The notes: generated by a model not told the origin, from the sequence alone. Shown: positions 39,371 through 52,709, counted from the stretch's first letter. The stretch is DNA of 64,000 nucleotides from Todiramphus chloris collaris (GCA_025345505.1 JANVCC010000021.1:29838816-29902815), one strand, 5' to 3'. Made by a program: numbers and translations.

Positions 39371-40639
39371 CAACCACTGATGGAAACTGGAAAAACATAA
39401 GCCTCCAGCAGGGCAACAAGTGAAGAGGAAGAAGGCAACAGATTTTTAATACTCTTTGAAACCACTGTACACATTAAATCAAAATAAAATGTTAAAAGTG
39501 ACAGAACTGGTAGCTTGCACTTTGTTGTGCAGACAGTGAATAGTGTCTAAGGAATAACACTTATTTCACTTTGACATTAATGAAAATAACTGTTTCATCT
39601 AAGAGGAAAATTGTTGTCCTTAACTAAAGTAAGAAAAACACAGCAAATAGCCAAGACTATTTGTATCTGCGTCTATCCACTTAAAGTGTTTAGGAGTGCA
39701 ACAGCCTGCAGTTTGAAAGTAGTTTCTAATGTAATGGATTGGATTCTGCCTATGAATCATTTTCCTTGTAAACAAATCTTGACAGACAATGCCAGGCTAC
39801 AAGTATTAAAGAATCTGTCACTGACTAAACAGTAGCTTTTAGCTAGCTGAAGCTTGTCTTCTCCAAATTTATTATTGGGTCCAATACCATTCTATAACAA
39901 TAGACACTGTCATTTTGAGGCAGAAGGGGATACTAATTTAGAAAAACTCTTAATTTCTGAGATACATAAGAAGTGCCATAATTGGCAATCTGTGAATGAC
40001 CGTGCAAAACTATGTGACCAGGTAAGGAAGGGTCATAGGAGAATGTCTCTGTCTCCATATTGTACACTAATGTGTAGCATGAAGTTAACTGTAGTGTAGG
40101 TGATCTTGCCAATAAATAGGAAAAATACCTTATTACTAGGGATTTACCAGCCCTATAAAATGCAAATATCTTCCTTGCTTATAATATTAACAAATATTCA
40201 CATAATTACTAATATGTGTTTATGTATTACATGTATTTCTACAGATAAATATAAATAAAACAGGGTACACATGTTACAAAGGTGGAAAAGCATCTTTGCA
40301 CAGGAGTTAACCAAAAGGGCTTTAAACTAGATTTGAAGGGAGAAGGGATAACACCAGGCTCCTAGGCATAAGCCTCGGGGCAGCATACCAGCGTTTAAGG
40401 GATGATGTGCAAGCAGGGGCCTTCAGTTCTCCATCTTAGGGGAGGAAGGGGATTGAAATCCATGTGGCAGTAAAGACACAATGTTTATTGATGAGTTAGC
40501 AACTATGGAAGCACCTGAGAATGGTCATGTAGAAATTAGGTCTTCTCCTTTAAAAAGCTGTCAGGTTCAGTAGTCCAACTGAAGAGCATCCACACCAATG
40601 CACACAATGTGGGCAGTGAACAGGAGAAGCTGGAAGCCA

Positions 40640-41490
40640 TTGTGCAGCAGGAAAACTATGATACAGTTGCCATCACAGAAAAAATGGTGGAATGACTCGT
40701 GTGACTAGAATGCTTCAATGGATGGCTATAAACTCTTCAGAAGGGATAAGGAAGGACAGAGAGACAGTGGGCTGGCCCTGTATGTTAGGCAGTGTTTTGA
40801 CTGTCTAGAGCTTCATGATAGTGACAATAGGGTTGAATGTTTATGGGTAAGAATCAGGGGGAAGGCCAACAACACTGATATCATGGTAAGATTTGATACA
40901 GACCACTGAACCAGGATCTAGAGGTAGATGAAATATTCTATAAGCAGCTGGGAGAAGTTTTTATGATCACTAGCCCTTGTTCTTAAGGGGGACTTCAGTT
41001 TACTAGATGTCTGATGGAAGTTCAGTACAGCAGAGAGGAAACAGTCCAGGAGGCTCCTGCAGTGTGTGGAAGATAGTTTCCTGATGCAGCTGGTAAGTGA
41101 GCCAACTACTGAATGCTCTCTTTTGGATGTTTTCATGAACAGAGAGGTGATGTGAAGGTTGGAGGCCATCTTGGGTGTAGTGATCATGAAATGATAAAAT
41201 TTTTCATTCTTGCAGAAGTAAGGAGGGGGATCAGCAGAACTGCTACCTGGGATTTCCAGTGGGCAGAGTTTGGCCTCCTAGGAGGCTGGTTGACAGAGTC
41301 CTTTGAGAGGTAGTCCTGAAAGGCAAATGAGTGCAGGAAAGGTCAACATTCTTCAAGAGAAAAATCTCAAAGGCACAAGAGCAGGCTGTCCCCATGTGAC
41401 AAAAAACAGGCCACCAGGGAAGAAGACCAGCCTGGCTGAACAGAGAGCTTTGGCTGGAACTTGGTGGAAAAAGGAAAGTTTATGGCTGAC
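40640..41490 (+). pseudogene. CR1 ORF2 endonuclease and linker, broken
   Basis: Remnant of the apurinic-type endonuclease domain that nicks target DNA during CR1 retrotransposition. Frames are scattered: 40718-40909 carries the LYVRQCFDCLEL and ECLWVRIRGKA blocks, and 41113-41313 carries GCSDHEMIKF, in which the Ser-Asp-His catalytic motif survives, followed by EVRRGISRTATWDF. The frame shifts between the two, around 40.9-41.1 kb. After 41303 a third frame continues to about 41490, where a large piece of the protein is missing. Confidence 0.85.
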
Positions 41491-41583
41491 AAAAGTGCTC
41501 ATCAAGCCACTTTCAATCATTTATCAGCAATTGTGGATAACTGAGGAGGTCCCAGTTGACTGGAGGTTAGTGAATGTGACATC

Positions 41584-41967
41584 TGTGATGGTTTGACCTT
41601 GACTGGATGCGAGATGCCCACCAAGCTACTTTATCACTCCCCCTCCTCCTCCTCTCATCTGGACCAGGGGGAAGAAAATAAGATTAAATTTGCTGTTTAA
41701 AGAAAAACAAAGCAAGGCTGCACATGCAGAAGCAAAAGAAAACAAAGGTGTATTCAGCAGGCAATGTCTGGCCCCTTTACCAGGAACCAGGGCTCCAAAT
41801 GTGTAGCAGTTGCTCTGTAGGATAAATGGATGCCCCCCCCCCCCCCCCCCAACCCTTTTTCTAGTTTGGGTTAGGTGTCTCAGTTTTGTGCCCTCTCAAC
41901 ATTGTCCACTGCAGGGACAGTATTTAAAAAAAAAACAGCTTTGGTGCTGTGCAAGCCCTGCCCAGCA
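41584..41967. mobile_element. LTR fragment nested in the CR1 element
   Basis: The CR1 protein reading stops at TGACATC and is replaced at 41584 by TGTGATGGTTTGACC, which starts with the TG expected of an LTR and matches the opening of an avian endogenous-retrovirus LTR type that I recall from bird genomes. Later pieces (CAATGTCTGGCCCC; GGTGCTGTGCAAGCCCTGC) fit the same type. CR1 resumes at about 41970 (CAGTCAGCATGGG). The LTR has a C18 run at 41833-41850, appears internally shortened and has no coding part. I see no clean target duplication, and some CR1 sequence is missing at the junction. Age order is clear: the LTR arrived after CR1. Orientation and family name are not certain. Confidence 0.65.
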
Positions 41968-41989
41968 GGCCCAGTCAGCATGGGTTTAT

Positions 41990-43140
41990 GTAAGGCATGT
42001 CCCGTTTGACTAACATGATCTCTTTCTATGACAAAGTAACCCACATAGTGGAAGAGGGAAAGGGTGTGGATGTTGTCTACCTAGACTTTGCTGAAGCCTC
42101 TGACACTGTTTCCCACAACATTCTCCTAGAGAGACTGACTGCTCATGACTTGGATGGGCAAATGCTTTGCTGGATAAAAAAATTATCTGGATGGCCAGGC
42201 CCAGGGAGTTTTGGTGAATGGAATTAAATAAATCCAGCTGATTGTCAGTCACAAGTGCTGTTCACCATAGCTCAGTATTAGGGCCAGTTCTCTTTAATAT
42301 CTTGCACCAATGATCTGGATGAGGGGATCAAGGGCAGCCTCAGTAAGTTTGAAGACAACACCAAGTTAGGTGAGATGTTGATCTGCCTGAGGATAGGGAG
42401 GCACTGCAAAGGGATCTGGACAGGCTGGATCGATGGTCTGAGGCCAATGGTCTGAGATTCAACAAGGCCAAGTGTTGGGTCCTATACCTGGCTCACAACA
42501 ACCCAATGCCACACTATGGATTTGAGGAAGAGTGGCTGGAAAGCTGCCCAATGGAAAAGGACCAGGCTATGTTGGTTGACAGGTGTATATTATTCAGCAG
42601 TGTGTCCAGATGGCCAAGAAGGCCAATAGCATCTTGGGTTCTATCAGAAATGGTGTGGCCAGCAGGACTAGGGAAGTGACTGTCCCCCTGTATTGGTACT
42701 GATGAGGGCACACCTCCAATGCTGTGTTCAGTTTTGGGCTACTCACTACAATAAGGACATTGGGATGCTGCAGTGTGTCCAAAGAAGGGCAGTGAAGCCG
42801 GTGAAGCGTCTAGGGCACAAGTCTTATGAGGAATGGCTGAGGGAACTGGGGTTGTTTAACCTGGAGAAAAGGAGGCTCAGGGGAGACCTTATCACTCTTT
42901 TCATCTATCTGAAAGGAGGCTGTAGTGAGATGGGTGTTAGCCTCTTCTCCCAAGTAACAAGAGACAGAAGAGGAAATGGCCTCAAGTTGAATCAGGATGT
43001 TTAGGTTTGACATAAGGAAAAATGTCTTCTCTGAGTGGTTTGCAAAACACTGGAACAGACTGCTCAGAGAAGTTGTGGAGTCACTGTCCCTAGAGGTACT
43101 GAAAAGATGTATAGATGTAGTGCTGAGTGTCATGGTTTAG
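41990..43140 (+). pseudogene. CR1 ORF2 reverse transcriptase and C-terminus, broken
   Basis: Reverse transcriptase remnant. The first catalytic aspartate region (VVYLDF, Asp codon at 42084-42086) is kept. The position that is Phe-Ala-Asp-Asp in CR1 reads Phe-Glu-Asp-Asn at 42348-42359, so the active site is lost by substitution in addition to frameshifts. The C-terminal block in 42693-43004 is still open ([42 protein letters not shown]) and is the best-preserved part. A 107-codon open frame on the opposite strand at 42810-43133 is only its shadow. Confidence 0.88.
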
Positions 43141-43202
43141 TGGTGGACTTGGTCAGTGTTAGGTTAATGCTTGGACCCAATCAACTTGCAGATCTTTTCC
43201 AA

Positions 43203-43230
43203 CCTATATGATTCTATGATTCTATAATTT
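43203..43230 (+). repeat. CR1 3' terminal ATTCTATG repeat
   Basis: The CR1 3' end is followed by about two and a half copies of an 8-base unit (ATGATTCTATGATTCTATAAT). This tail, in place of poly(A), is diagnostic for bird CR1 and fixes the 3' boundary of the element. Confidence 0.85.
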
Positions 43231-45960
43231 TCAGTGGTTGTTTTTTAATGTAGCCCAAAGTATCATCTAGCCTTCTTTATTATTTAATGGATATAACCAT
43301 AACAATATATAACCATTTGGAACTACCTTTCTTTCTCTGTTTAATTTGCATCCATACCTATATTTTGGGTACAATTAAATAAGGTTAGCTCACCTTTTGT
43401 TTTTATCTCATTTCCGGAGTAATATTTTTTTAATGGAAGAATATTAAAATAGGTGAAATATATATGTCACAGTGTCAAAAAGAAGAAAATAAGAGAAAAC
43501 AAAATCAGAGGAAAAAAAAAAAATTTTCCCAGCTACAATTTATCTCCAATTATCTGCATGTTTTTGAAAGTAGGTTCACGTTTTTTTAGGGTCTTTCAGT
43601 TCTCAAAATACAAGAATACATCTTCACTTATCAGAGGTGATGAGATTCAAATCATGTATTAAGCAGCTCAACTATGTACACTGCATAAAGGTTGTCACAA
43701 TTTCTTGTAAAATAATACAAAGTATCTCATATAATTGATTCTTTTCATTGTTTCATAAAATTGCTTTGTTTGATTGCAGGAGAGTTTGGACTGAATTTTC
43801 ATTACCTACTTCTGAACAATTTACACTGGGATTGAGACAGTATTGAGCTAATGAGTTAGAATTTATATTGAGCCTTAACTGTCTTCATGAAGTAACTAGG
43901 GAAAGAAAATCATGGCAATAACAGAGTATTTTTCATTATAAACTATGTGTACAGCTTTTACAATCAGGTTTTTAATAGATCTAGAGAAATTAAATTGGAA
44001 TTCTACCAACTTTTGTGCTTTTGTCATACCATGAAAATGATGATAAAAAGTGTCAAGACTAATGTGCTAATCCCGTTTCTACCGAAGTAAGGAGGAAGTG
44101 ATATCAGTCTGCTTGTTTTTCAGGCCCTGTTATTCATTATATAGGAAAACATTCGGAAATATGCACTTTGTTGTAATCCCCAATGCTAAATAGAAATTGA
44201 ATATAGATTAAGTAGGTCTTGACTGATGTTATCTTGAAGTCCTTATCAAGAAAAATTCCCATGAAAAAACCTTCAAAGTCAGAAGGGTGAAATTGTGTGT
44301 AATATGAAAAAGGAAGCAATCATATATTGCTGATGAGTATAGTAATACTGCTGAGAAGGCATGCATATATACATATTTATTAATGTATTCAAACATTGTT
44401 TATCGATTGTATATGGTAAATAAACTCATACAATGAGTTTATTGATTACTTCATATGTGTAAAAATACATATACTCTATCACAGCACTATACATAATTAT
44501 GCACCATGGATAATACAAATCAGACTGTTCATTATATATAAATCTACAAATTAGTAATATTAGTAATTAGTAATATTTTAGTAGTTTTCTTTAATTGCAT
44601 CCTGTTTAATTCCATGGACAATTTTTATGGGGATGTTTGCAATGGTGAATAAGGGTATTTCTAAGATATATCAGTTATTGCTCATCTCAACACTTATTTG
44701 TCCTCAATCTTCTTTGCTGTTAGTCAGCACCAGAAGACTGTAAGATTTGTTTAATAATCCCTTACATTTTAATTAATAATATGAAATAAAAATGTAATAT
44801 ACAAAAATAGAATCATCAGCGAAGCACATATGCATACATATTGGTGCGCTCAATAAATAACAATTTTACTTACTTCCTATAATGTTTACTTATGCACAAA
44901 TACAAGAAGAAATATGACTGTAGTTTAAATTTTAATTGACGTAACAGGCAATATTCTTTTATTAGATACCTGCAGGCAAAAATATTCTCTTACATATAAA
45001 ACAAATGCCATATATAGTTTTATTTGATAAGAACGGCAAAAGTATAACAAACTTCAAAAAGAAAATAACTCCTAAATTAAAACCAGCTACATATCTATTT
45101 CAAAGGGTGGAAAAAAATGCCCCAAAAGTCCTTCCCCCAACCAAATATTAAAAAAATCCCAAAATTTCCCAGTTGCTAAAATGGTTAGATTGCTGGCCTT
45201 GCTTGCAAATTCAGACATTGAAAATTTGGAGTCTTCCTTCATCCAAATAATACATATTCATTCCTCACAGGCAGCAGTGATGGTTCTTGGGATAAAGAAA
45301 AACTTCAGTCTCCCCCCACCCAGGGATCACAGGCCTCTGTTAACCATCCCAACTTGCCTGGACAGCATAATGTTCCAGTTAGCCATCCTCTCAACCCTCT
45401 TCAACAGAACCACCTTCTGCCAAATGGTACGGGTTGACATCTTTCAGCACTAACATCAGCAGTTTTCCAATTCGTATTTTTATTTTGTCTTTATATAAAT
45501 AGGCTATGAAAATTCAAAGATGTGGAGAATATCAGAATATTTCCTTTAAAGTATTAAGCAGGGGAAGTGGAGACAATAAAGAACAAATACATAAGCAATA
45601 AAATAGATACTTAAAATAACTGCTAAACTGTGCATCAGTGGCATAATAACACATTGCTGAGGCAACTTACAGAAGATATTAAAAAAGATAATAAACAGCC
45701 ATTGCTTAGCAATGATATCATACATTACACTGATATGAACAAACGAAGAGGTCTAATAGCCTCTCCTTGTGGCTAGAAACCCTCCATGGTTGCTAGTGAT
45801 TTATCCATACATAACCCAGAAGAGAACTGACATATAGCTGCTTTGACCTGCAATGTGAACCATCTCGTCACCCATCACTTGAATATTGTCCATGAGGAGC
45901 GAAAAAAGGAGTGTCTTAAGAAGATGCATAAGCTTGTTTTCTTTTTTTTCCCCCCACCAG

Positions 45961-46133
45961 GACTGGAACTTCCTTTTATGATGATGCCCCACCCATTAAT
46001 TCCCGTGAGCCTACCTCCAGCATCTGTCACGATGGCAATGAGCCAGATGAATCACCTTAGTACCATTGCCAATATGGCGGCAGCAGCACAAGTGCAAAGT
46101 CCTCCATCCAGAGTTGAGACATCTGTTATAAAG
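45961..46133 (+). CDS. DACH1: DACH1 internal exon (first coding exon in window), linker region
   Basis: Internal coding exon of the dachshund homologue DACH1, a nuclear transcriptional cofactor of the SIX/EYA/DACH network. The acceptor is a pyrimidine tract ending CCCCCCACCAG at 45960; the donor is AAG followed by gtaact at 46134. Length is 173 bases: two bases completing a Gly codon, then 57 codons. The peptide starts GLELPFMMMPHPLIPVSLPP, is Met-rich and Ala-rich (NMAAAAQ), and ends RVETSVIK. It entered in phase 1 and leaves in phase 0. This segment belongs to the linker between the N-terminal Dac/Ski DNA-binding domain and the C-terminal coiled coil. DACH2 has a related block, but with residues such as LLPVGLPPASVAMAMNQ, so DACH1 fits better (comparison from memory). 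The preceding exon, expected to end near MNSSVG, is not in this window. Confidence 0.96.
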
Positions 46134-47287
46134 GTAACTATATATTAAAAAAACCAACCCAGACAAAAAAACCTAAACAAACACAAAATTCTAGCACACT
46201 CAGAACTGTCATAAATCTTATAAAGATGCGTATGTGTCAAATGTTATAAGGTAAGTCATAAAGTCAATATGTATGAGAAACCCAGCTGTTGTAGCTCTAG
46301 GAACACAGTAGGCTGCTGGTATCTAGTGTTATCTCAGCAGTTGTACTCTCTCTCTCTAAAGCCTTATTAAAGCAGTGCTCAAATTGAAGCGTTTTCGTAC
46401 AGAATACACAGCTTTCTAATTTATCATGTTTCATAGGCTATAATCTAATGGCAACGTTCCTCAAGATATCAAGAAAGAAGTTACTCCTTTCTTAAATTAG
46501 AAGAAACTGTTCTTCCAACTGTTAAATCTAAGCATTTGAACTGAAATGCTGCAAATTACCTAAGAAAGCTGAAAGGCTTCATACGTCTGCAAAGCCTAAA
46601 TTGCCAAATCACAGAACAGAATGGAATGAAATTGTATAGAACAGACACAGTAATCTGCAGGCCAGAACTGTAGAATCGTAGAGATATCTCAAAAATATCT
46701 GAAATTGTCTACCCATTTCTGATTTTGTTTGCTACCTCTAACTAAATTAATCTGCTTATAGAGGCATGGATAGTTTTCTCTTTCTGATTGTAGAGGATGT
46801 ATTGCCATTTTAAAGGCATTTCTTCCTTGCCACTAGATATTTTTATTTTGATTTTACATTTATTCAGATATCTACGTTTCACCTGATATCCTTCTTTAGT
46901 TCTAATAAATAAGATACAGAAAGTACACAAACTTTTGTGCATATATGTAACATTCATATGTTAGAAATAGACATGTGAAGGCAATGTTGTTTGGTATTTT
47001 AGGGCTATATTAGAAATCTTTCCATTAATGCAATTCCTTTGACAAAAAAATGGGTAAACAAAGTCTAGTGGACCTTCAAATCAAGAGTTGAAAAAGTTTT
47101 GAAGTACATGATGATTTAAGCAAAATGAAGATGTCTGACTTTATTAAGGCATTCAACATGCTTGAGCTTCTGTTCTCATTAAGCTAACATGCCCAGAATC
47201 ATAAAGAACCATTCAGTTAGAAGTCCACAAATCTTTGTTACTGTTGACCTAGAAAAATATGGTCTAGTGACCTAATTTAGGTACCTG

Positions 47288-47355
47288 CACTTTCAAATGT
47301 AGGATCTCCTTTGGAGGCCTTCACTTTTAAATGCATGGTATCTTTTGGAGGCCTT
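47288..47355. repeat. Two-copy 34-base imperfect tandem repeat
   Basis: Both copies start CACTTT(C/T)AAATG and end TTTGGAGGCCTT (47288-47321 and 47322-47355), with several substitutions and compensating one-base indels in the middle, so the duplication is older than the exact ones elsewhere in the window. Confidence 0.85.
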
Positions 47356-50300
47356 CAGTGGAACCCCTTTCTCACTTTTGATGACATGGGGAGTTAAGAT
47401 ATCAGTTTAAGTATAATTATTTCTTTAGAGTGTTATGTCAGCAAGGATAGATTCCACCCTAATGTCCATCTTGCCCATATCTTGAGAATATAAACATGCT
47501 GCTGCTAACTGTTCAATTGGTGATTTCGACACCTTTGTTTTACTGTATTTAGTAAGAGTTATATGATACTAAAGTTCTCTGGAACATACGTGGTGCTCTG
47601 TTTCATTCTAAATTTATTTTCTTAATTGGAACAGTGACCACTGGTATTACAGAGGTATCTAAAAATGAAGGTTGAGATGGAACACATACTAAATGATATC
47701 TGACCAGTATGAATTCCTATGTCAAAAAAACTTTGTTTTCTCTGTTTTTCCTACTGTTTTCCCTGCTTTTGTTTTCTGTGAACTATTTGATTTTATATAT
47801 GAGCATAAAATTTGACCTTCATGAGCACTAGTAACCTTCTGTTTCTAAACTTTGATAAACTTACTTCTAGGTTGTAGAGTTGATTTACAAGCCAGTTCTA
47901 GCTATTAAAATTGCCTAAGTTACCGTGGACTACATTTAGATATGTCTATGGACACCAATGTCACTCCTGATCTTTGTCTCCAGTTACCAAATTCAGGTAC
48001 ATTTGAAGTACAACATAGCTCCTAGGCTATGTATAAAAGGTTTCCTTTTGTGGAAAGGAGATCCTGGTGTATTTACATATCTCACCCCATTATAGGAACA
48101 TTGTTGGACCCAGGAAGCACTTAAGTGAGAAGTATTTCTGGCTCATCTAAACTAAACCTGCCAAGTAGGTCTAAAAGTATTGGACTCTGAAATGAAGACT
48201 TATCATCATGTAACTTAGTATATTATTTTAACCATAGGCAGTGCCATACCAGAAAATTTTCCTCATCCTAAAGTTCCTTAACTTTACAAAGTTCATTCTT
48301 ACAGCTCATCTAATTGGAAAGGCGGTTTCATTGTAATCTAGGTGAAGATTTTGAAAGTACCTAGCAATTTTGGTTATCTGTTTTTTTTCAAAACCTTGCT
48401 TATATAAGCATTTGTCTGTATTAATAATCTACACTATTTATCTCTGACATTTCTGAAAATTCAACTGTCCTGCATTCATGCCAATAAAATCTTCATCATA
48501 GCTGCCAACTTTTGCACAGCTCCTGGCGTAAGTTATTTAACAAACCAGGTTTTGTGCTCCCATCTGGTTTGCACATAACTATAAAATAAAAGACGTGGAT
48601 TTACAATGAAATGTTTTTAAATGGAAAAATTAACCTAAGTTCTATTTAGAAAAGTGTGTTCACTCAAGGGTGAAATACACATTTTTAAAAAGTTTGTACA
48701 GTTAAGTTAGAGTTTTGGGCTAGATTAGAACCTACTGGAGACATTGCCTAAGTGCTGCCACGTCTTCTTCAGTCAAGGCCTGTGACATATTGCCCACAAT
48801 ACACTTGTACTACAGGTAAATATATAAACACGAGTGTTAATCTGCCATCCTACTTGAGTAGGAAACTATAATCAGAATATTTTTTGAACTTTGCACTGGT
48901 AATCCAAAGTTCATGAGTAACAACTTATACTACAATCAAAATAAATATCTCTTTCACAAAACTGTTTGTTATTAGAATAATATATTCCTTTTTTTTTTTT
49001 CCCTGCTACATTGTTAGACTTTTGAGTTTGCTTTCATTATCTTCTAGGTCATTTTTTTAATCCTAATTTTACTTAAATGTTTTTCCTCAGTGACAATGTT
49101 TCCATAAGTTGATTTGAGAAGCTTGTGAATCACTCATCTTGGAGTTTATAGTTGTAATCTGAAATGACACCATATATTTGAAATTAGGGTACAAGATGCT
49201 TTCAAGTTTAAACTCTGCTTGAAAATTTGAAGACCGATGAGAAATTTCTACTCTGGAAAGTAAATCAATAGTAACCTTATTTAATTAAGCAGCAAAGAAC
49301 AAAATTAAATTTTAGAAAATCTGAGTCTTCAGATTATAAACAACCTGGTTCATTGGATAGAAGAATTGCATTTGTGACCAGCACCACAGTGGATGACTTG
49401 CTGACCTTTCCTTCCAATTCACTGAGTTCACAGCTAGTGCTGTTATCTTTAAACTCACAAAGCTTCAAATGCCTTTCTATTAGTGGGCAATATTTCATTT
49501 CTCCATGATAAGAAGTTGGAATAAAGCTGAGATTGTGTACTAACAAAACATTTTATCCTGCTATGTTCAGGAGATGAGACAAAGACAAAATTATGAGGGA
49601 AGCTTTACAAAGCAACACCTTATATTTGGCAGTGAACTCTGAGCTTTAAAATCTTCAGAATTATATTTCAGAAGAGTGTTGTGCCCTTTCAAACATGAGA
49701 CGAACATTAGATGTCTTTTTGTAATGGAATGTTTAGATATATGAGCTGGATGAATAAGAGGAGAGCAACAACAAGCAGGGACAGCAGATTGTGACAGCAA
49801 TGAATTGCAGTGAGTGTGACAGCTGTGACCTGGGGATGCTTTAGCCATGAGGTGGCTTTCGTCACCTGCCCATGGTTTCAAAGGCTCAGCTTGTTAGCAG
49901 TTTCACTACATGTTTTTTTTTCATTCAGCAGAAAGATATATGAAAATATAAAGGACATACCTCCTATTAATAGCAATTTGAAACAATTCTGCATAGTAAA
50001 AGTTAGAACACAGTAGCATGCCAGAATAAAAAATTACACTTTATCCACATGAAGTTAGTAATACTTATATAAAGAATTAAGAATACAGCAGAATATATCA
50101 GTGCCCCCAGCTGAAAAAGTAACCAGTGGCACAGTAGTTTTCCACTGCATGTTAAATACATGCACCTACATTTTGATAATTCTCTAAATATATCACAGCA
50201 CCAGTTGTGTAATTCTTGTTTATAACTTGTTTATCTCTCTCTCTCACTATATGTCTATATCTATATCTTCCTGTTATCAAATATCAGAAAATTTGTATTA

Positions 50301-52709
50301 ATTTATTTAACTAAGGTAGCTGTTGACAGATGTTTGTTCACTTTTTCATTGTCAGTATGTGTGTTCCTAATGATGTAATTTAATGTTCCTATATTTTTCA
50401 CCTATAATTGTTGCCAAAAAGTCCAAATAATACTCAAAAAGAAATATGACACTGCCATACAGAAACAACAGGACAGAGTACATTTAAATGTGTCATGTCA
50501 GACTGGTGGTGAGCAAGTTCAGAGGGTGGACCTGAAAGGAAGAAGACTCTAAGAGGAAAATGAGCAAGTTCACTTTATGGAGAGAGTGGGCAACAAAGGG
50601 ACTGTAGAAGCTTCAAATTAAGTCTTCTGTAACTGCTATGTGAGCAGACTTGAGTTTAGTTCAGACTTTTAATATCAAAAGATTCTGTCCGTCATAAGAT
50701 GTTTCAGTGTAGAAGATTTTATCAGTAACTCATTTTCCCGTTGGAGAAATTATGACTTTTTTTTATAGGATTAGATAAAATATTTCTCAAAATTGGCAGG
50801 CACACCATCCTGTAGGGACCATGACCATAGGAAGCACCTTGAAAGTTCAAGTAGACATCATGAATGGAAAACCCTTCCACTTTGTTGCTATTACCAACAA
50901 ACCAGAATTTTGCTGTGCTATAAACTTGACAAAACTGCCAGAATTGACAATGTATTAGATGTTACTGTAAAATTTTCAGATGTGACTGTCTCCATGCATT
51001 GAGTAGAATTACAAAGCCTATGTTAAATGACCATCACTGAATTTCAAAAGACACAAGACAATAGGAAATACCAGAATGCCTCCACTACCTTCATTCAACA
51101 GCATTCCATCCACATAGTACAGTGCAATTTTAATTTCACCATCACATATTGTATTTGTTCTGCAGAAACCCTACCTCATTCAGTGAATGGTTAGTTATTC
51201 TGTATTTTAATTTTATTTTTTTACATCAGTGTCATGCCCAGTCTTATTTAACTTGTATTACGTGAATCCTGTGTTGAATGCAGAAGTTTTCCATGGACAT
51301 TTCTGTGCCTTACAGGAAAAGTATTATACAGTGGCAGATACATATTTGTACTATTCCTATGAAGCTGGGTGTGCTATACCCATTTTACAGAAAGGGAATT
51401 AGAACAAAATTAATTATATCTCAGATTGGCAGAAATGCCCTTTTTGGATGAAAAACACCTGACTTTTCAGATAACCTGTTATTTCTAGAGACATTTTTTC
51501 ATTCAGAATAGAAATTTTGACATTACTTTAAAGAGATTTTTTTGAATTCATAGAAAAATATACTATAAATAAATGCAGGAAGAGTGAAGCTACATGAATT
51601 TCCTCATTATCTGATACATGAAGTTATATCAAGTTGCCTTTATACAAGGAGAAATTTGATTTAATATAAACCATTTAAATAGTAAACAGTAATTGCAATA
51701 GTCTAGGATAAAAATAAGACTACCAACTCCTAAAACATCTATTTTTACATATTGGGAATGCAAACATGAAAATTATGATATATTTAGAAAGTTTGAAGTA
51801 TATTATAAACCAAATTAATATTTCATTTTCTTTTTATCATGACTTCAGAACATATGATATATAAAAACTATTTGTATGAATTTGCAAATAGCACAGATAA
51901 TTTCCAGATTAGAATAACTTTTTTTCTTTTTGTTTATGCTACTGTAAATATGTACATGCACACTTCTGTTTTTTTCCTTTAACATGAGAAGATCTTAGGT
52001 CAAAGTGTAGCTGAACTCATTTATTATGGCTTAATCATCTTTATATTAGAGGACACCGTGTTCCACTTCATTAATTAGTTCTATCTATATGTTGAATTTT
52101 TTTTATTTTAACTTTTAATACAGTTTCTTATAATGAGCTTAGAGAATGGTAGCTGTATATCTGTAGGTTGCAACTTGGAACAATGTATTTTTTGTTATGA
52201 GATTGTATTGCTTGTTTAAACATTCTTCATACTTTCATATGAATTAATTTGTGTCATGTAAAATAGATAACTACAGATAACACATGACATAGAGAAAGTA
52301 GTACAAATTTTTCTTTTTGGCAATTTGCATATTTACATGTGTAACAGGGAACTATATATGTGATGTAAGATTAATTTGATGCAAAACGGCCATGAGGACA
52401 GGTATAAGGGATGGGATTCATTTTGTTGTCTTCTAGGACATAATTCATTTGACCTATTTTAGATAGCTACTTTAGAGTGAGGTGAATTGTACCTTTGAAA
52501 CATAAATTTATGGGTAAAAAATAAGCCTAGGGTAACTAGATCAGATGTAGACATTTGTAGATAAACAGCAATATTTAGGCAGATGAATTCTTGATATTTG
52601 GCTGGATGTTCAGGTTGAATTGACTTTGATGGGTTATTTCCTAGTGGTGCTTCTTAAACATGGATGGTTGCTTTTCAAGTAAGACTAGATTTTCAACAGA
52701 GGAGAGGGG

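Larger units (their letters stand above)
40262..43230 (+). mobile_element. CR1 LINE, degenerate and internally deleted, gene-sense
   Basis: Non-LTR retrotransposon of the avian CR1 family in the same orientation as DACH1. From 5' to 3' it shows the region before ORF2 (GGGCTTTAAACTAG at about 40.32 kb), endonuclease fragments (CLWVRIRGKAN; a Ser-Asp-His motif at 41179-41187), reverse transcriptase fragments (VVYLDF at about 42.08 kb), the C-terminal block ([21 protein letters not shown]) and the typical CR1 3' end (GATCTTTTCCAACCTATATG, then ATTCTATG-type repeats). The reading frame is broken many times. A deletion joins the endonuclease/linker part to the late palm-adjacent part near 41490, and an LTR fragment interrupts it from about 41584. 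The element is clearly dead. The 5' boundary is approximate; CR1 copies are usually 5'-truncated, and this one is unusually long for a bird copy. Confidence 0.93.
1..45960 (+). other. DACH1: DACH1 long intron (3' part or all), upstream of first exon
   Basis: About 46 kb without a recognisable coding exon on either strand. I searched by eye for the preceding DACH1 exon (KVKKIKLEAMSNYHASNNQH-type coding) and did not find it. The longest open frames (for example 122 codons on the minus strand at 25928-26296) resemble no family I know. The sequence is mostly AT-rich unique DNA with homopolymer tracts, a few short tandem duplications, a probable ancient SINE at about 13.3-13.6 kb, an ancient repeat remnant at 33.5 kb and a CR1 LINE with nested LTR at 40.3-43.2 kb. 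Stretches between the listed features hold nothing I can assign. Very long introns with conserved enhancers are typical of DACH1 in vertebrates. Confidence 0.85.

Noticed and set aside
42810-43133. 107-codon minus-strand open frame
   Set aside because: Antisense shadow of the CR1 ORF2 C-terminal region.
51378-51402. MIR-like word CCCATTTTACAGAAAGGGAA
   Set aside because: Too short and isolated; no tRNA-related head or further core match could be seen.
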